The position numbers and the translations under genes are program-made. A stretch of DNA of 64,000 nt, taken from contig JNVV01000010.1 of NCBI GenBank assembly GCA_000733355.1, positions 94,735-158,734 of the forward strand, read 5' to 3'. This document shows positions 46,244-58,646 of the stretch, in pieces (the first letter of the stretch is position 1; every line of letters begins with the position of its first letter). Under the pieces are notes generated by a model that was given only the letters and a program-made list of their open reading frames with translations, made no database searches and was not told the DNA's origin. Source of the stretch: Falciphora oryzae (Eukaryota; Ascomycota; Sordariomycetes; Magnaporthales; Magnaporthaceae).

Positions 46244-49200
46244 GGTGACGGCGGTGTTGCTGTGGTCGCGTTGATGTTGGAAAGCGATGGTGCTGTGGTT
46301 GGTAGCGGCACCAGAAAAGCGACAGGTTGGTTGCAAACAACGGCGGCGTCTACAATGGCGCCCGGAAAGCTTCTTGTCCCCTCACAGAACGATAGCTGAG
46401 ATCGCCCAACTCCTCGCTCGCACTCGCTCCCGTGGGGTTTAAAGGATGTCTTTTTGACCTTGCGGGGCGACGTTGGTCATTGGCGATGATCTGCCGGTCA
46501 TGGATCGGATTATTCGAGGGTTGCGATTAATGGCCTTGGCCGTGGAAGGAAGGCGCCCGATTGCTGAGGATGCTGTCCTGCCTGCGCAAAAAGATGGCGG
46601 ATGGCGACGATGGATGAGGTTGCGCAAGGTCGCTGGTGGTGCTGGTTGTGCCTGCTGGTGCTCGCGGCGGAGGCTGTAAAGAGGGGTGGGTGCAGCAGGT
46701 TCGAGAGTTTTTGGGAACAAAAAAAAAAAAAAAAAAAGGAGGGGGAGGAAGAGGGAGCAGCACAGCACAAGAGATTGGGGGAATGAAGGCAATGAAAATT
46801 GAGGCGGGGGTACTCGGTACGTACCCAGTGTGAAGTACGAGGTATGCCTGTATTACCTAAGTGCGGGAGGGTGTCTCGCAGACATGAGAGGCGGGGTGAA
46901 TTGCCAAAGTGGAGTCGGCAGCAACAGCCAGGGGTCCGCACAGTGCTGGGGGGTCAGAAAGCCCGAGAGCTTAGGTGGATGGGTTTATGTGGAGCACGAG
47001 GCACGGCGCTGGGAGAGTGGTGGGATCCCGGAGGGCCGTGTTTGCTCAAATTTGTTCAAAAAAGAAAAGGCGGTGCTGGGTTGCTGCTCTGGTTTTCCAG
47101 ACTAAGATTAGCGTGGCTGTCGGGGCAGATGAGGATTGGCTGCCCCTATCCACTGGTGGGGAAGAGGCACGAGCTATCCCGGCCTGCCAGCAGCTCACTC
47201 TCCCGGAAGGCTTCCTTTGCGGGTTCCATCCGCGGCCCATGTTCTTCAGTGGATATGCGAGCAAGACGGTCGGGAGGTGTGTTGTCTCGATCTCACCGAC
47301 TTGTCGCCACAGTGCGCCGGACCGCGTGCTGCTGCGCAGGGAAGTGGTTTTGCATTTCTTTTCCTTAATTTTTACTTTTATTTCATTATTTTACTGCCGT
47401 GGTCTTGAGGGGCATCTTTGCGGTCAAGGTTGGTGCCTTCGAAGTCGGCGGGGACTGGCAACGACGGAAGCACGCCGGAGGCTGGGGACGTCGATAGCTC
47501 CCGCTTGAACTCGAGGTTCACTCAGTCCCGTCATCGGACAGATCAATGGGACAGTACCTTACCGCCTAGGCCGATACCTCCTCGGCCGACGCTGGTACTT
47601 GTTTTTTCAATGGCGCCTACCGCCAAGATACCTCACGAGCCGGCTTTTGTTAGGTGGTTGCAGTACTGAATCGATCCGATACGCTGAATTTCGAACGCCT
47701 GCCCCTCGGCAAGGGCGCTCTGTGTCCGCTGAATCTGCGCCTGTTCTTCGTGTCCTTTTCCCCGGAGGAGCTAGCCCGAGTCACCTGCTGTGGCCGACGT
47801 CAAGCAAGGTGGTGGTGGTGCGATTTAGCATCCCCTCACTGGACTCCCACAGAGCGGGGAGATGCCCACGTTGTCACAGCGAGGAGGGGGTTGGCCTGCA
47901 AGCACTATTGCGGACGTCCCTGGCATGTCCCTCCCTCTCACCGCGTCGGTGCCCAGCCGCGGGCACCTTTTCCCCTCCATCGTTGCCCCACCCTGCTGCC
48001 ATGGAGAGCTGAGCGACTATTTGTAGATTGCAATAATGGTAGTATGAGAATGTGCGCCTCTATTTTTAATTTTCACCTATCTTGTCGCATCATATCGTCA
48101 ACCGTGCGTTCCCTTAACCAGCTCCGACCCTATCGCAGCCAAACATTAGTCTGGTGGGATAAAGATTGTCTCCGGGATGAACGACGGCAACTGCTCGGCG
48201 ACGCGCACGACACGGCTTCAGGGCTGCATCAAGGCGGTGGTATTGCCTCGTGCGTGGCCGGGATAACCTTTGGATTGGCGGTAAAGGGTGGCGGGGCTTA
48301 GGCTTGCCGAATTCATTGAGTGGCCGCCCGCCCCGCCTAGTGGCAGGGTGTGTGCAAGTCCTGGCCGATCAGACACGAGAGCCGGTGAACGCAGCAGGAC
48401 GCGTGTGCTCCATTCCAGCAAAGTACCGCGTCGGGCCCACCGAGCAAGTAGGCACGCGGGCCGGTAGGAGGTGTGCTCATCAAGTCACGGTTCCGCTAGA
48501 CTTGACTTGATAGCAACCGCTTATCCTATTTGCAGGCCTCGAGAAGATTGGTTTATGTATCGAATATCAAATTAAGTTTTGCCAAATCGGTAGCTTACAC
48601 CCTGACTTGACCACCGCGTGGGCTCCTGTTCGGGCAAGAGAACAACGCCGTCCGTTGCATCCGCTTGCTGGCGACAGGTACCTCCCTCAACGTGCGAGTC
48701 GCTAAGAAAAAAGAGGTCGACAGATGCCCTCACCGACCGCGAGGCGACAGGACAATGCAATGGCGGGGACAACCGACATTGGAGTGAGCTGAGTCTTCAT
48801 TAATGCGCCCTGACTCGGATGAAAGTCGCCCTCCACACGCAAACCCCACCTGTGTCGAAGGACGGTGGAAGCTCTCCGTGGGCAACACGGAACAGAGCTC
48901 GAGTGCAGACGCGACCTAGGTGCTTAGGGAGATAAGGGGCACCTAACCTGCGTGGGAAGGTGGCACCTTGATGGATGATGCACATACGGTGTAGCACGTC
49001 GTACTGCCCCTCGATCCTTGGGAGACATGATGCACCCAGCTGCAGCACTGTCGTTATGTGGAGGCGGTTTGCTATTTCGCACCACTCTTGCCATCCGCGA
49101 CCTATCCGCGTCGACCGCCTGCAATCAATTTATTGAATGCTGGGGAAAGATTGGGTTATCACCGCTGATAGTCCCTTTGTTTCCTTTTTCTTTTCGTAAA

Positions 49201-52200
49201 TGTGCAAGAAAGGGGCACCGACAAAACAAGAAGAAAAAATCTCTACCCCTTGCAAGCTCACCAGGCAGGCGGCTAGTCACTCCTCCTACCCATGCTTCCG
49301 GGGCCGCCGCACAGTAGACCTTTCATGATACTTACCGTACGGGGTCCCATCTTCTGGAAGGGCCCCAGTCGTTGGGTAACCTTAGGCGGGACATTCCTTC
49401 TCAACGGGACTCGTGTGTTGGCATCCCAGTGGAGGCGACGGCCGAGCGACCTGTGCTGTGGGAAATTGGCAGACTGGCGGGGCCTTTAAAAACCGCGGGA
49501 GTGTTCCGGGCCCCGCGTGTTTCCCTCTGGGCCCACCTCGTCCTACCCAGAATGACACCAGATGGGAAAAATCCCGGGTCTGCCGCCCACCCGGTCGACG
49601 CGTCGGTCTATCCTGGGTTGCCCCCTCGACTTCACGGCCTGGAAGCACAAGGTCGATGGTGAGGGTAACTGTGGCAAGAAAAAGACAAACAAGAAAAACG
49701 ACGATCTGACACTCCTGGATAACGCCTGGGGATCTTGGTTCTCGAAGCCCGGTCTTTCGATTACCAAAACGCGGCGGGCCCTGGGTCCCTACCTATTCGG
49801 GGTGGGCGAGGGACGGACTGGTGTTTCCTCTCTGCTTGGCGATATCTTGCCTCTGGTCAATGGGAACTGGGTTACCGAATGTGTCAAGGATCTTGCTCAG
49901 CTGGTGCGGATGGCTGGTTCGACCACACCGAAATGGACCCCTCAAAACCCGTCTTGGAAGGGGCACAGTGAATATCGATGGGTCCCAAGGAAACAGCCTG
50001 ATACCTCGGCCGCGTGAGATTTGGCCTGCCCTGGCGGATGCACCACCAAGCCACCATCAATCAGATCAATCTACGATCTGTGTAGCATGCAGGTATTTCA
50101 ACATTGATTTGCAGCACGACATCTATTGTGGTGCTCCGAATACCCTACCGGTAGACACGGGCTGCTTTCTTGAACAGGTAGGTAAGCCGGTAGATCGTTG
50201 GTGATGATGTTGGTGGAAGCGAGAGGCACGGGCTGGGAGAGACACAGATAGGGGGAGGGTAGACGGCGGCCCCCTGGGCTTTCGTCCGCCCGTGTCCCCC
50301 ACACTTGACGGGGCACGGTCCGCGCAGAGAAAACTTCTCGAACACGCCTGCAAGGAGGACGACTCATAGCCCTGGGACGGAATAGGGGGCCTTGGAGACG
50401 AGGCAGCAAGGGAGAACAAAAATATGTTCAAGGAAATTTCCACACCCTGCAAGTGGAAAGCCCCAAGCGAGTGTCTCCTGTCGCATCCCCCATCCATGAA
50501 GGGGCTCGATTCAACCAGTGACAGCCAGACCAGGAGCCACAATCACGACGGCCAGAGCCTTTGCACACGGGCCGACGAGAACGCTCCTGATCATGGTTCA
50601 ATTCATGGTGCTTGTGTGTCGGGCGCACCCCGGCTAACACATGATATCCATGGCGGAAGGCATGCCGGCGCCCCCTTCGCCGACGACGGTGTCGGTGACA
50701 GGTCGGGGTGTGGGGTATGCAGTAGGTACCTATGTAACTAGGTAGCCCGGTAAGCAGGCAGGTAACGTACCGTACCATGTAAACAACTCAAGAGGAACAT
50801 CATGACAAAATCCAGCTATGAAGGGGCACGAAGCTGTATGTCCATATCGGTATATCGACAAGTGCAGTGTCCAATGCAGATTCCAACAACCAACTGGTCT
50901 CATCACGTCAATCCGCGGATAGCTTTCCCAGCTGGATCTACCTCCCGGCCTGCATTAGTGGGTGTTGGCCGGCCCGGGAGGGAGGTGGTAGCCAGGCCGC
51001 AGAGCATCCATTTACATGCTGGAGCTGCGAGCACCGGCCAGTAGGTGTTCATGCCGGCGACCTTTCCCCAGAGAAAGCAGCAGCCGGCATCGACGTCGTC
51101 GTCATCGCCATCATCTGCACCTCCACGTTCCTGCGCTAGTCCCCGGTGTTTAGCGAAATTCTGGGCTGCCCTGGCCGAACCTGGCGGCAGACCGGAAGGC
51201 AGCGGCCCAGAGCGAAGATCAAGGAAGACATCCCAGACGGTTTCGATCTCTGGCCATCCAACCCTGCCTCCTCTACCCCGCATCGAACAGTCAACGGACT
51301 TATGAGGCGGCGGGGGAGGGGATGCGTTCAAGCCCTTTCCTCGCCCGGGTGTATTGCTCCCCATTGGGCGGGTAAGTACAGACGGCAGCCCGTGGTTTGA
51401 GGTACTCGGACCCGGTATGCCAGTTCATGCATTATCGAGTTTAAGGCAAGAGGCTTCGACGTCGACAACGGCATTGTGACTCTGGGCAGCACTCACTCGT
51501 CATGACACGCCGTGGTTTTCCCTACTAGACGGGCGAGTGGGTAAACACTACTGGGAATCGTATGTACGCCTATACCCAAGGTGTATGTATGTAGGGTTGA
51601 AAGTATCGGGACATGTCTACAGGTAAGTCGAGGTGTGCGCGTATTCAGTCTACTGCGATAGTGTTAGTGTTAGCCCGGACGTAGGGTCAGGAGAAGTCGC
51701 CGAATACCCGGCTGGTCGATCCAGGTCGACATATGCAGAAGCAGGTACTAGTTACATGGGCGGGTGTGTAATTGATGCTCCGAAATGGGTTAGGAAAACG
51801 GCCTTCAAGGAGTGTCATATACGCGCGAGGTTGCAGAGCGGCGGGCTCGGTGAGCAGATCGGGCAGCAACAGATTCGAGAGAGCTTCCAACACGAAGGCG
51901 TTGTCTGCACAGGGAGGCTGTCAATATTTTTCTTTTTCTTTTGCGAGCACACGCAAAAACCCTTGCAGAGAGCAAGAAGGATGATCGTGGTCAAGAAAAC
52001 AAATGATTCAAGCTTGACCTGGCACGACTTGGGGATAGAGCCCGACGGTGAGGTGTCTCCTTTGGACCCAGACCCGCCGCACCCCTTTCCCCTCCTTTTT
52101 TTTTTTGATCTGCCTACCTTGTATTTATTTATTTTTTGTTTCCCCTTATCGCAGCTCGTTCTATTTGTGTCTTGGGAATTTTTTTTTTTTTTTTTTTTGA

Positions 52201-52971
52201 ATAATTATTGGGCTAGCAATTGCTTTTGCACTTTCTGTTTCTCCAGGCTGTTGTCTCGCTCGCGAGGTGCTTTGCCTCTCGTGCCGGCCTGAGAAAAGCG
52301 ACCTGTTTCGCTGTCTCCAACTCGGCTGCCCCTCCATTGAGCCGAGTGTGGAAATCACTGGGGGTTCAGAGTCGGGTACCACCAAGGCGGCAAAATATCG
52401 GACTGGCGAATTGGAGTGAACGGGCTCGTGCACATCCCTTTGGCTTTCAGACCACCCGCTCCTTTGCTCGCCCACCAACCAGCTGCAACCCGACGCCAGC
52501 CAGGTCCATACAATTTCTGGTCGCGCTGCGCCGCACCCCTCGACTCATCCATCGCATTTAGGGATCTGGCTCGACACACCTGCGCGCAATTTTGGACATC
52601 AGCATCAAGCCCACCGCCGTCTCCCCCTCACGGCCAACCAACTCGCAAAAGCACCAATACCTTTCCGATCGCTTCCCAGACACTCGCTCTCTTTGGCCAC
52701 CCAAGTCGCCAAGACATTCCAACATCCATCCGACCCGACCCCACAGGAGACGCTGGCTTCTGCACAGACCAGAAAACACCACGACGACGACGCCTGCACA
52801 ATCACAACCATCACCACCGCAACCCACCACGCCCCCTCCGGCGACGTCCACCCAACCTATCTACCCTCCCAGGATACCGGAACTATCTGGATTGCCGGGG
52901 CCATGAACGGCAGGTAGACGGGGAGGATCATGATCTAGACAGGACCCATTCTCCTCCGACCCGGGATCACG
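46244..52971. other. Gene-free interval of 6.7 kb
   Basis: The left part is the promoter of the C2H2 factor (including an A tract at 46719-46737) and the right part, from roughly 52080, is pyrimidine-rich and probably the promoter and leader of the RasGEF gene, with a T tract at 52179-52198. In between, open frames are short, overlap in several frames, and show no domain or plausible splice set. TACC/GGTA motifs are concentrated at 50175-50190 and 50720-50775. No transposon end, terminal repeat, tRNA or rRNA sequence was recognised; decayed repeats cannot be excluded by eye. Confidence 0.5.
50720..50775. repeat. Cluster of GGTA/TACC motifs
   Basis: At least six GGTA or TACC tetramers, including AGGTACCT and CTAGGTA, occur within 56 bp, partly as inverted pairs. 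Confidence 0.7.
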
Positions 52972-55900
52972 ATGCTCATGACACAGACCGCGGTGTCGGC
53001 TCTTGGTCAGGCTCAGAACTCATCCGCTCCAATCGCCTCATCTGCTCGCTTTGCCCGAGCGACACACCCCGAGTCTTCGCGGCAGCCGTCGCGGGACGAC
53101 TACGACAGCGACTTTAACCGATCCTACCAAGCAACGTACCCCTCGACGGCGCACATGAATGGCATCATGGGCACGGCGCCCCCTGGCGCCATGTATGTGC
53201 GTGCTCTGTACGACTACGAGGCTGACGACCGTACCAGCCTCAGCTTCCACGAGGGCGATGTTATCCAGGTCATCACACAGCTCGAGAGCGGCTGGTGGGA
53301 TGGTGTTATCAATGGCGTTCGCGGCTGGTTCCCGAGCAACTACTGCCAGATAATTGACGACTTTCCCGAGCCCGAACTGAACGGAGTCGGAGAAAGCGTC
53401 GAGGAGGAGCCCGATGAGGACGTCTACGAGGAGAGTTTTGATGAAGAGGAGGAGGAAGATGATGATTTGGACGGCACCGGCGTCCTGCCCCTAGAGAAGC
53501 CCGACTCTGGCGCCAGCAAGTCTGGGGCCGACTTCTGGATACCGCAGGCGACGCCCGATGGCAGACTTTTCTACTACAACACCATGACTGGCGAGACGAG
53601 CGTCGAGCTGCCCCTGGAGTCGCCCACTTCGATCAACGAAACCGGGCCCCGTGATCGCATGAATGTCAACGTCCCCGAGAAGACACGCCCACCACCCGAA
53701 ATGATGGCGCGGGGCCTCACACAAGATGAGGACGACGACTCGGATGTCAATTCCGCCTCGGAGCTCGAGGGCGAATCTATCATGTTGGGCGGCCCCAGCC
53801 GTGCGATGGTATGCCAAATGCCCCTCTTTCCCTATTGACTTTTCACACCCCTTCGTGATGATTGCCAATCCCCACACCAACCAAGCTTTACCCCCGACAC
53901 CGTTCACATAGTTCATGGCCCTGCCTCTGACACATCAACAGCAGCCACGCAACCGAAGATCGAACCCGAATGACATCCTCTCTCCGTCTGCATCTATGGA
54001 TTCGATCAACGGCCAGACGCCCGCAGTCCGGGGCGGCCGGAACGAGCTATTCAACAACACGAGCCAGACTCTCAACCAAACCCCAATGATTGCCTCGGCT
54101 ACTTCCTTTACGACGTTTAACCTCCCTAGCGCCGCCAACATACCCCGCTCCTTCTTCGACGACGGGAGCACTCCGCCCCTCACATGGAGCCGTCTTGTGA
54201 ACAGCATGAAGAGGTCTATAGAGCGGTATCGTGAGGCCATAAAGAGCAACAACAGGTCAGAGTACGTCGCACGCGCCGAGGACATCTCTGACCACCTCCG
54301 TCTCCTCCTGGCAGCGGGCTCCGGCACCACCGACAACCACTCGGGCCAACCGTCCATCATTTCAACCAACAAGGCGCTTTACCCGCACTTTCGTGACATG
54401 ATGTCCAAGTTCTCCAAGCTCGTCATATCGTCACATATTGCCGCCGCCGACTGGCCCAACGCCGAGTCTGTGCAAAAGTGCCTCCAGGAGTCGGACGGGG
54501 TGCTTCTCGGGGTCTTCAGCTACGTCGAAGTGGCAAGGCAGCAGAGGGGGGAGGAGATCCCGCGGCTCTTCCCTGGATTCGTAATCGGCAGCACTGCTGG
54601 CGGCAGCTGGCAGAACAACGGCCTCGGCGGCCGCGACCCCATCACCGCGAATTTCCTGGATGACGAGGAAGGGGCAGCAGAGCCCACCGCAGTCCTGGAC
54701 GGCAAGCTCCTGGAGAGACTGGACGAGCTCAAGAGGATGCTGGTCTCGAGCATACGTGAGCTGGATAAGAGCCTGGTCGTTGCCGACAAGGTCGTTATCC
54801 CCTTCCGCCACGAAGTGATTGGCAACAATGTCTGCTCTGCAGGAGGCAAGGTGCTAGAAACGTTCAAGCCGTGGATCGCGATGATCGAGTCGATCGACCT
54901 GTCCTCACTCGGTAACACGTTCCAAACACCCCAGCTGTCGGACTTCAGCACCAACAAACAAAGTCTATATGACAACATATCAGACTTGATACTTGGCTGC
55001 CAGGCTGTTGCGGGGCCCCTCGCCGATGAGTGGTCCGAGGTTCGGGGCGAGGCGCTGGAGAACAGGCTCGAGTACGTGCGTCAGTGCGGAAGGGCTCTCG
55101 AGACTAACTCGTCTCACATCGGATTCTCGCTGCAGCTCTTGTCGGAGCAGGTCCAGTTCAACACCCAACAGCAGACCGAGGCACGGGTGCGGGACGATCA
55201 GTTCCAGCGCGAAACCATCAGGCGCGGGGACACGATGACATACCAGCCCTCTCACCAGCGAAACGAGTCTCGTGGAGTGGCCAACCCGCAGCGGCCAGCC
55301 TTTATGCAGTCACAGTCTTTCAATGACGGAGACCCGGTTCCCAACCCCGGATTCCGTAAGGGCGGAGACTACGCCAAGCTCAAGAAGCTGTTGGGGGAGG
55401 ACCCCTCGCCGCAGGCACAGGTCGACGAAACACCGGACTTCCTCCGGCTGGATCACGAAGACGACATATCGTGGGATACCAAGACGCAGCCAGCCACAGT
55501 CAAGGGCGGCTCACTTCTCGCTCTTGTGGAGCAGCTGACACGCCACGACAAGCTCGACTCGAGCTTCAACAATACGTTCTTGTTGACGTATCGTTCCTTT
55601 ACCACGGCCCGAGAGCTCTTCGAGCTTCTAGTCAAGAGGTTCGGGATCCAGCCTCCCGATGGGCTCAACCAATCGGACTTTGAGATGTGGAGAGAGAGGA
55701 AACAGAAACTCATTCGTTTCCGCGTGGTCAACATTATGAAGAACTGGTTTGATAACTTCTGGATGGAGGATTCGAACCTGGATGAGACGAAGCAATTGAT
55801 CCGTGACGTCTACACGTTCGCGCGAGACACGGTCAGGTCGACCGAGACCCCAGGCTCGGCGCCGCTCATGGGTCTGCTAGACCAGCGGCTGAACGGCAAG

Positions 55901-57073
55901 GAGGCAGGGGCGAGACGCCTGATACAGAACCCGAACCAACCCACGCCGCCACCAATCATGCCCAAGAACATGAAGAAACTCAAGTTCCTCGACATCGACC
56001 CAATCGAGTTCGCGCGGCAGCTCACCATCATCGAATCGAGACTGTATGCCAAGATCAAGCCCACTGAGTGCCTGAACAAGACATGGCAGAAGAAGATCCC
56101 AGAGGGCGCGCCTGAAGCGGCGCCCAACGTGAAGGCTCTGATCCTGCACTCTAACCAGATGACCAACTGGGTGGCCGAGATGATTCTGGCACAGTCCGAC
56201 CCGAAGAAGCGGGTGGTGGTCATCAAGCACTTCGTAACGGTGGCCGACGTAAGTGCTCCCCACACGCTTGCTACATTGTTGAGGGCTTGCTGTGCTGACG
56301 ACGGGCTCGACAGAAATGCCGGGCCTTGAATAATTTCTCCACGTTGACGTCGATCATTTCGGCTCTCGGGACGGCACCCATTGCGCGCCTCAAGAGGACA
56401 TGGGACATTGTCACCCAGAGGACGCAAACGACACTAGAGACGATGCGGCGGCTGATGGCAAGCACCAAGAATTTCGGAGAATACAGAGAGGCACTCCACG
56501 CGTCGAACCCGCCGTGTATACCTTTTTTCGGTACGTCCAAGCCGCCGACCTGAGCCGCGTTTCGCTTTCTTTTGGTTCCGCAGCTGCTAATCGCACCGTG
56601 TTATTTCTCCTTTCTTTTCTTGCGCCTTCCAGGTGTCTATCTCACGGACCTTACCTTTATTGAGGACGGTATACCCTCGATCATCAAGAGAACCAACCTG
56701 ATAAACTTTGCCAAGCGCGCAAAGACGGCAGAGGTGATACGCGACATCCAGCAATACCAAAACGTCGCATACTCCCTGCAGCCAGTAAACGAGCTGCAGG
56801 ACTACATACTTAGCAACATGCAAGCTGCTGGCGATGTGCACGAGATGTACGACAAGAGTCTACAGGTGGAGCCTCGCGAGCGTGAGGACGAGAAGATTGT
56901 GAGGTAAGCTTCACACCAGTCGAACCAACCGGGACCGCCGTGTCTTTGAGCAAATTTGGGACGGGTGCCGCCTCAGCCTAGGATCTGAACTCCCGACTCC
57001 TGTCTATACCTGGATGGTCACTGACGCTACATATCGGATCTGCAGGGTTTTGGCCGAGTCCGGCTTCCTCTGA
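52972..57073 (+). CDS. Ras guanine-nucleotide exchange factor, Cdc25 type with SH3 domain
   Basis: Exons 52972-53808, 53942-56248, 56314-56530, 56633-56903 and 57046-57073 give 1219 residues. The protein activates Ras and so the cAMP/PKA pathway, at membranes. Domains: SH3 at about 75-128 (ALYDYEADDRTSLSFHEGD, GWWDG, GWFPSNYC), an acidic run at about 140-165, a WW-like segment with DFWIPQATPDGRLFYYN, a long middle part with helices, RasGEF N-terminal motif from about 800 (KGGSLLALVEQLTRHD, NTFLLTYRSFTT) and the catalytic RasGEF domain from about 965 (IDPIEFARQLTIIE; LNNFSTLTSIISALG; VYLTDLTFIEDG; RTNLINFAKRAKTAEVI) to the end. The last exon encodes only VLAESGFL. The acceptor at 53941 is a NAGNAG site. 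An additional N-terminal exon upstream of 52972 cannot be excluded. Confidence 0.95.
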
Positions 57074-58046
57074 GCGACGTGTCCACCTGCGACGCGGGAG
57101 GCGCGCGCACAGTGTACACTCACGTTGCCGTGCGCTAAACAACGAACGCACACGCCTCCAAACAACAAGACGAACAGCCACCGTTGCAGGCCTTGTCGGC
57201 ACATGCCCGAGAAGCGCACACGGGGCTACGGTAGGAGACACCCTGATGATTCTCCTGGACAAGCCCTGCTTTTGAATGTACATAAGTCTTTTCCGCAGCC
57301 TCTTGTTGATGATCATGATGACCACGACGTTCAGGGAGCAAGGAGACAAGATAAGGGCGAGCCTGTGGCGACAATCGAGAGAGGCACTGGCCGCGACCTG
57401 GAGGTACGTAGGGCAGGACAGTGCGGCAGAGACGGGCCGCTACCTGCGAGGCTGACCTTGATGACGTCGCCGATGCTGCTGCTCTCCATTCTGGATCATG
57501 CATGGCCTTGGTAACTCGAGGCGGGACGGGCGGCAGACTTGATTGGATTTGGTCGCATTGGTTTGGCGTTTTGGGAGGCTTGGATGGGGGGATCGAGGCT
57601 CTGATGGCAAGGACGATAGACCGTCCAACAAGCGTCAGGCAGGCCAGGACGGCTGCCCGGCCCATGGATAGGCACGCAAGTTTCATTCAACAGCATTCAG
57701 CGGACGCTTTAATTGGGTCGAATTTGAATGATTGACTCGAAGAGCAATTGCTGTGATGTTGACCGTGTCGTTTGCAAAACGACGTCCGATAAATATACAA
57801 GTCCTCGTCGCTCCGTGATACAAGTAACCGCACCAGCCAAGGTGATTGTGTCCATGGGATATCTGATAATCATATGCTATAAAGGAAAAAAAGAAGAAGA
57901 AAAAACAGTAAGAGACCGCTCTGCACCACAGAGGCAAGGATACGTATCCAAGGCCGAAAGAAGCAGACAGGCACCTGCCCGGCGACGACTCCCTTGGGAG
58001 GAAAAAATCTAAAGACAAGGCGAAAAGGATGCAAGAGGAACGAGAC
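57074..58046. other. Convergent region between RasGEF and Cwc21 genes
   Basis: Holds the two 3' untranslated regions. Open frames of up to 183 codons on the minus strand have no conserved block and are treated as chance. An A/G-rich run lies at about 57883-57906. Confidence 0.5.
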
Positions 58047-58646
58047 TTAGTCTGCACGCTCGTTCTTGGTCGGCGGGTCGTTTTGGAGCGATTTTTGCAG
58101 CCTCTCCTCCTGTCTCTTCCAGTGGCCGCCCTCCTCGTAGTCCTTGCTGATCTTGAGCGCGCGGCGGAGGCGTTCGCTCTCCTTGATCTTTGCGTCGGCG
58201 AGCTCGTGGACCTTGTGCATCTTGAGGTCCCTGCGCGGCGCCGCTCCCCTGGCGCCGGCCTTGTCCACGTCGGCCAGCAGCGTCTGCCGGAGCTCGTCGC
58301 AGCGCCTGTCTATCTCGTCCTCGTCGACCCTGTGGGTTGTTGTTTCCCGCGCGTCAGTCAGCGGCGGGCTTTGATGGCTGAGTGAGTGGGTGGGGAGAAC
58401 GGGGCCAACACACTCTTCCTCCTCGAGCTTGTCCCTCAGCTCAAACACCTTGACCTCGACCTCGCGCTTGCGGTCGTGCTCGAGGATGCCCTTGTCCGGC
58501 TGGCGCTGCTTGTGGTGGAGGCTGTCCAGGTCCCTCGGCGGGTACGGGGCGGCGGCGTCCCTGGGCCTGATGTGTGCGAGGTTGCGCTGGACGTAGCCCG
58601 AGGTGCCGCTGCCCCTGGGCGTCGACAGGCCAACGTTGTCAGACAT
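58047..58646 (-). CDS. Pre-mRNA splicing factor Cwc21 (cwf21 domain)
   Basis: Exons 58646-58414 and 58329-58047 give 171 residues. Cwc21, the fungal counterpart of the SRRM2 N-terminus, binds Prp8 and Snu114 in the active spliceosome. The start MSDNVGLSTPRGSGTSGYVQ and the segment RNLAHIRPRD are near-invariant in the family. The cwf21 domain lies at about 55-95: ILEHDRKREVEVKVFELRDKLEEE, interrupted by the intron, then VDEDEIDRRCDELRQ. The C-terminus is a long charged helix typical of fungal members. The intron is 84 nt, has a GTGTGT donor, and is free of stops in frame, so the unspliced message would also be open; splicing is preferred because it joins the cwf21 domain without the 28-residue insertion. 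Confidence 0.93.
   Translation of the reverse strand: MSDNVGLSTPRGSGTSGYVQRNLAHIRPRDAAAPYPPRDLDSLHHKQRQPDKGILEHDRKREVEVKVFELRDKLEEEECVGPVLPTHSLSHQSPPLTDARETTTHRVDEDEIDRRCDELRQTLLADVDKAGARGAAPRRDLKMHKVHELADAKIKESERLRRALKISKDYEEGGHWKRQEERLQKSLQNDPPTKNERAD

Noticed and set aside
49562..50017. Plus-strand frame of 151 codons in the gene-free interval
   Set aside because: It has a Lys-rich patch and no recognisable domain, and neighbouring frames are equally open; there is no splice or codon support.
57135..57686. Minus-strand frame of 183 codons after the RasGEF gene
   Set aside because: It starts with a signal-peptide-like stretch but continues as Pro/Ser/His-rich noise and lies within the expected 3' untranslated region.
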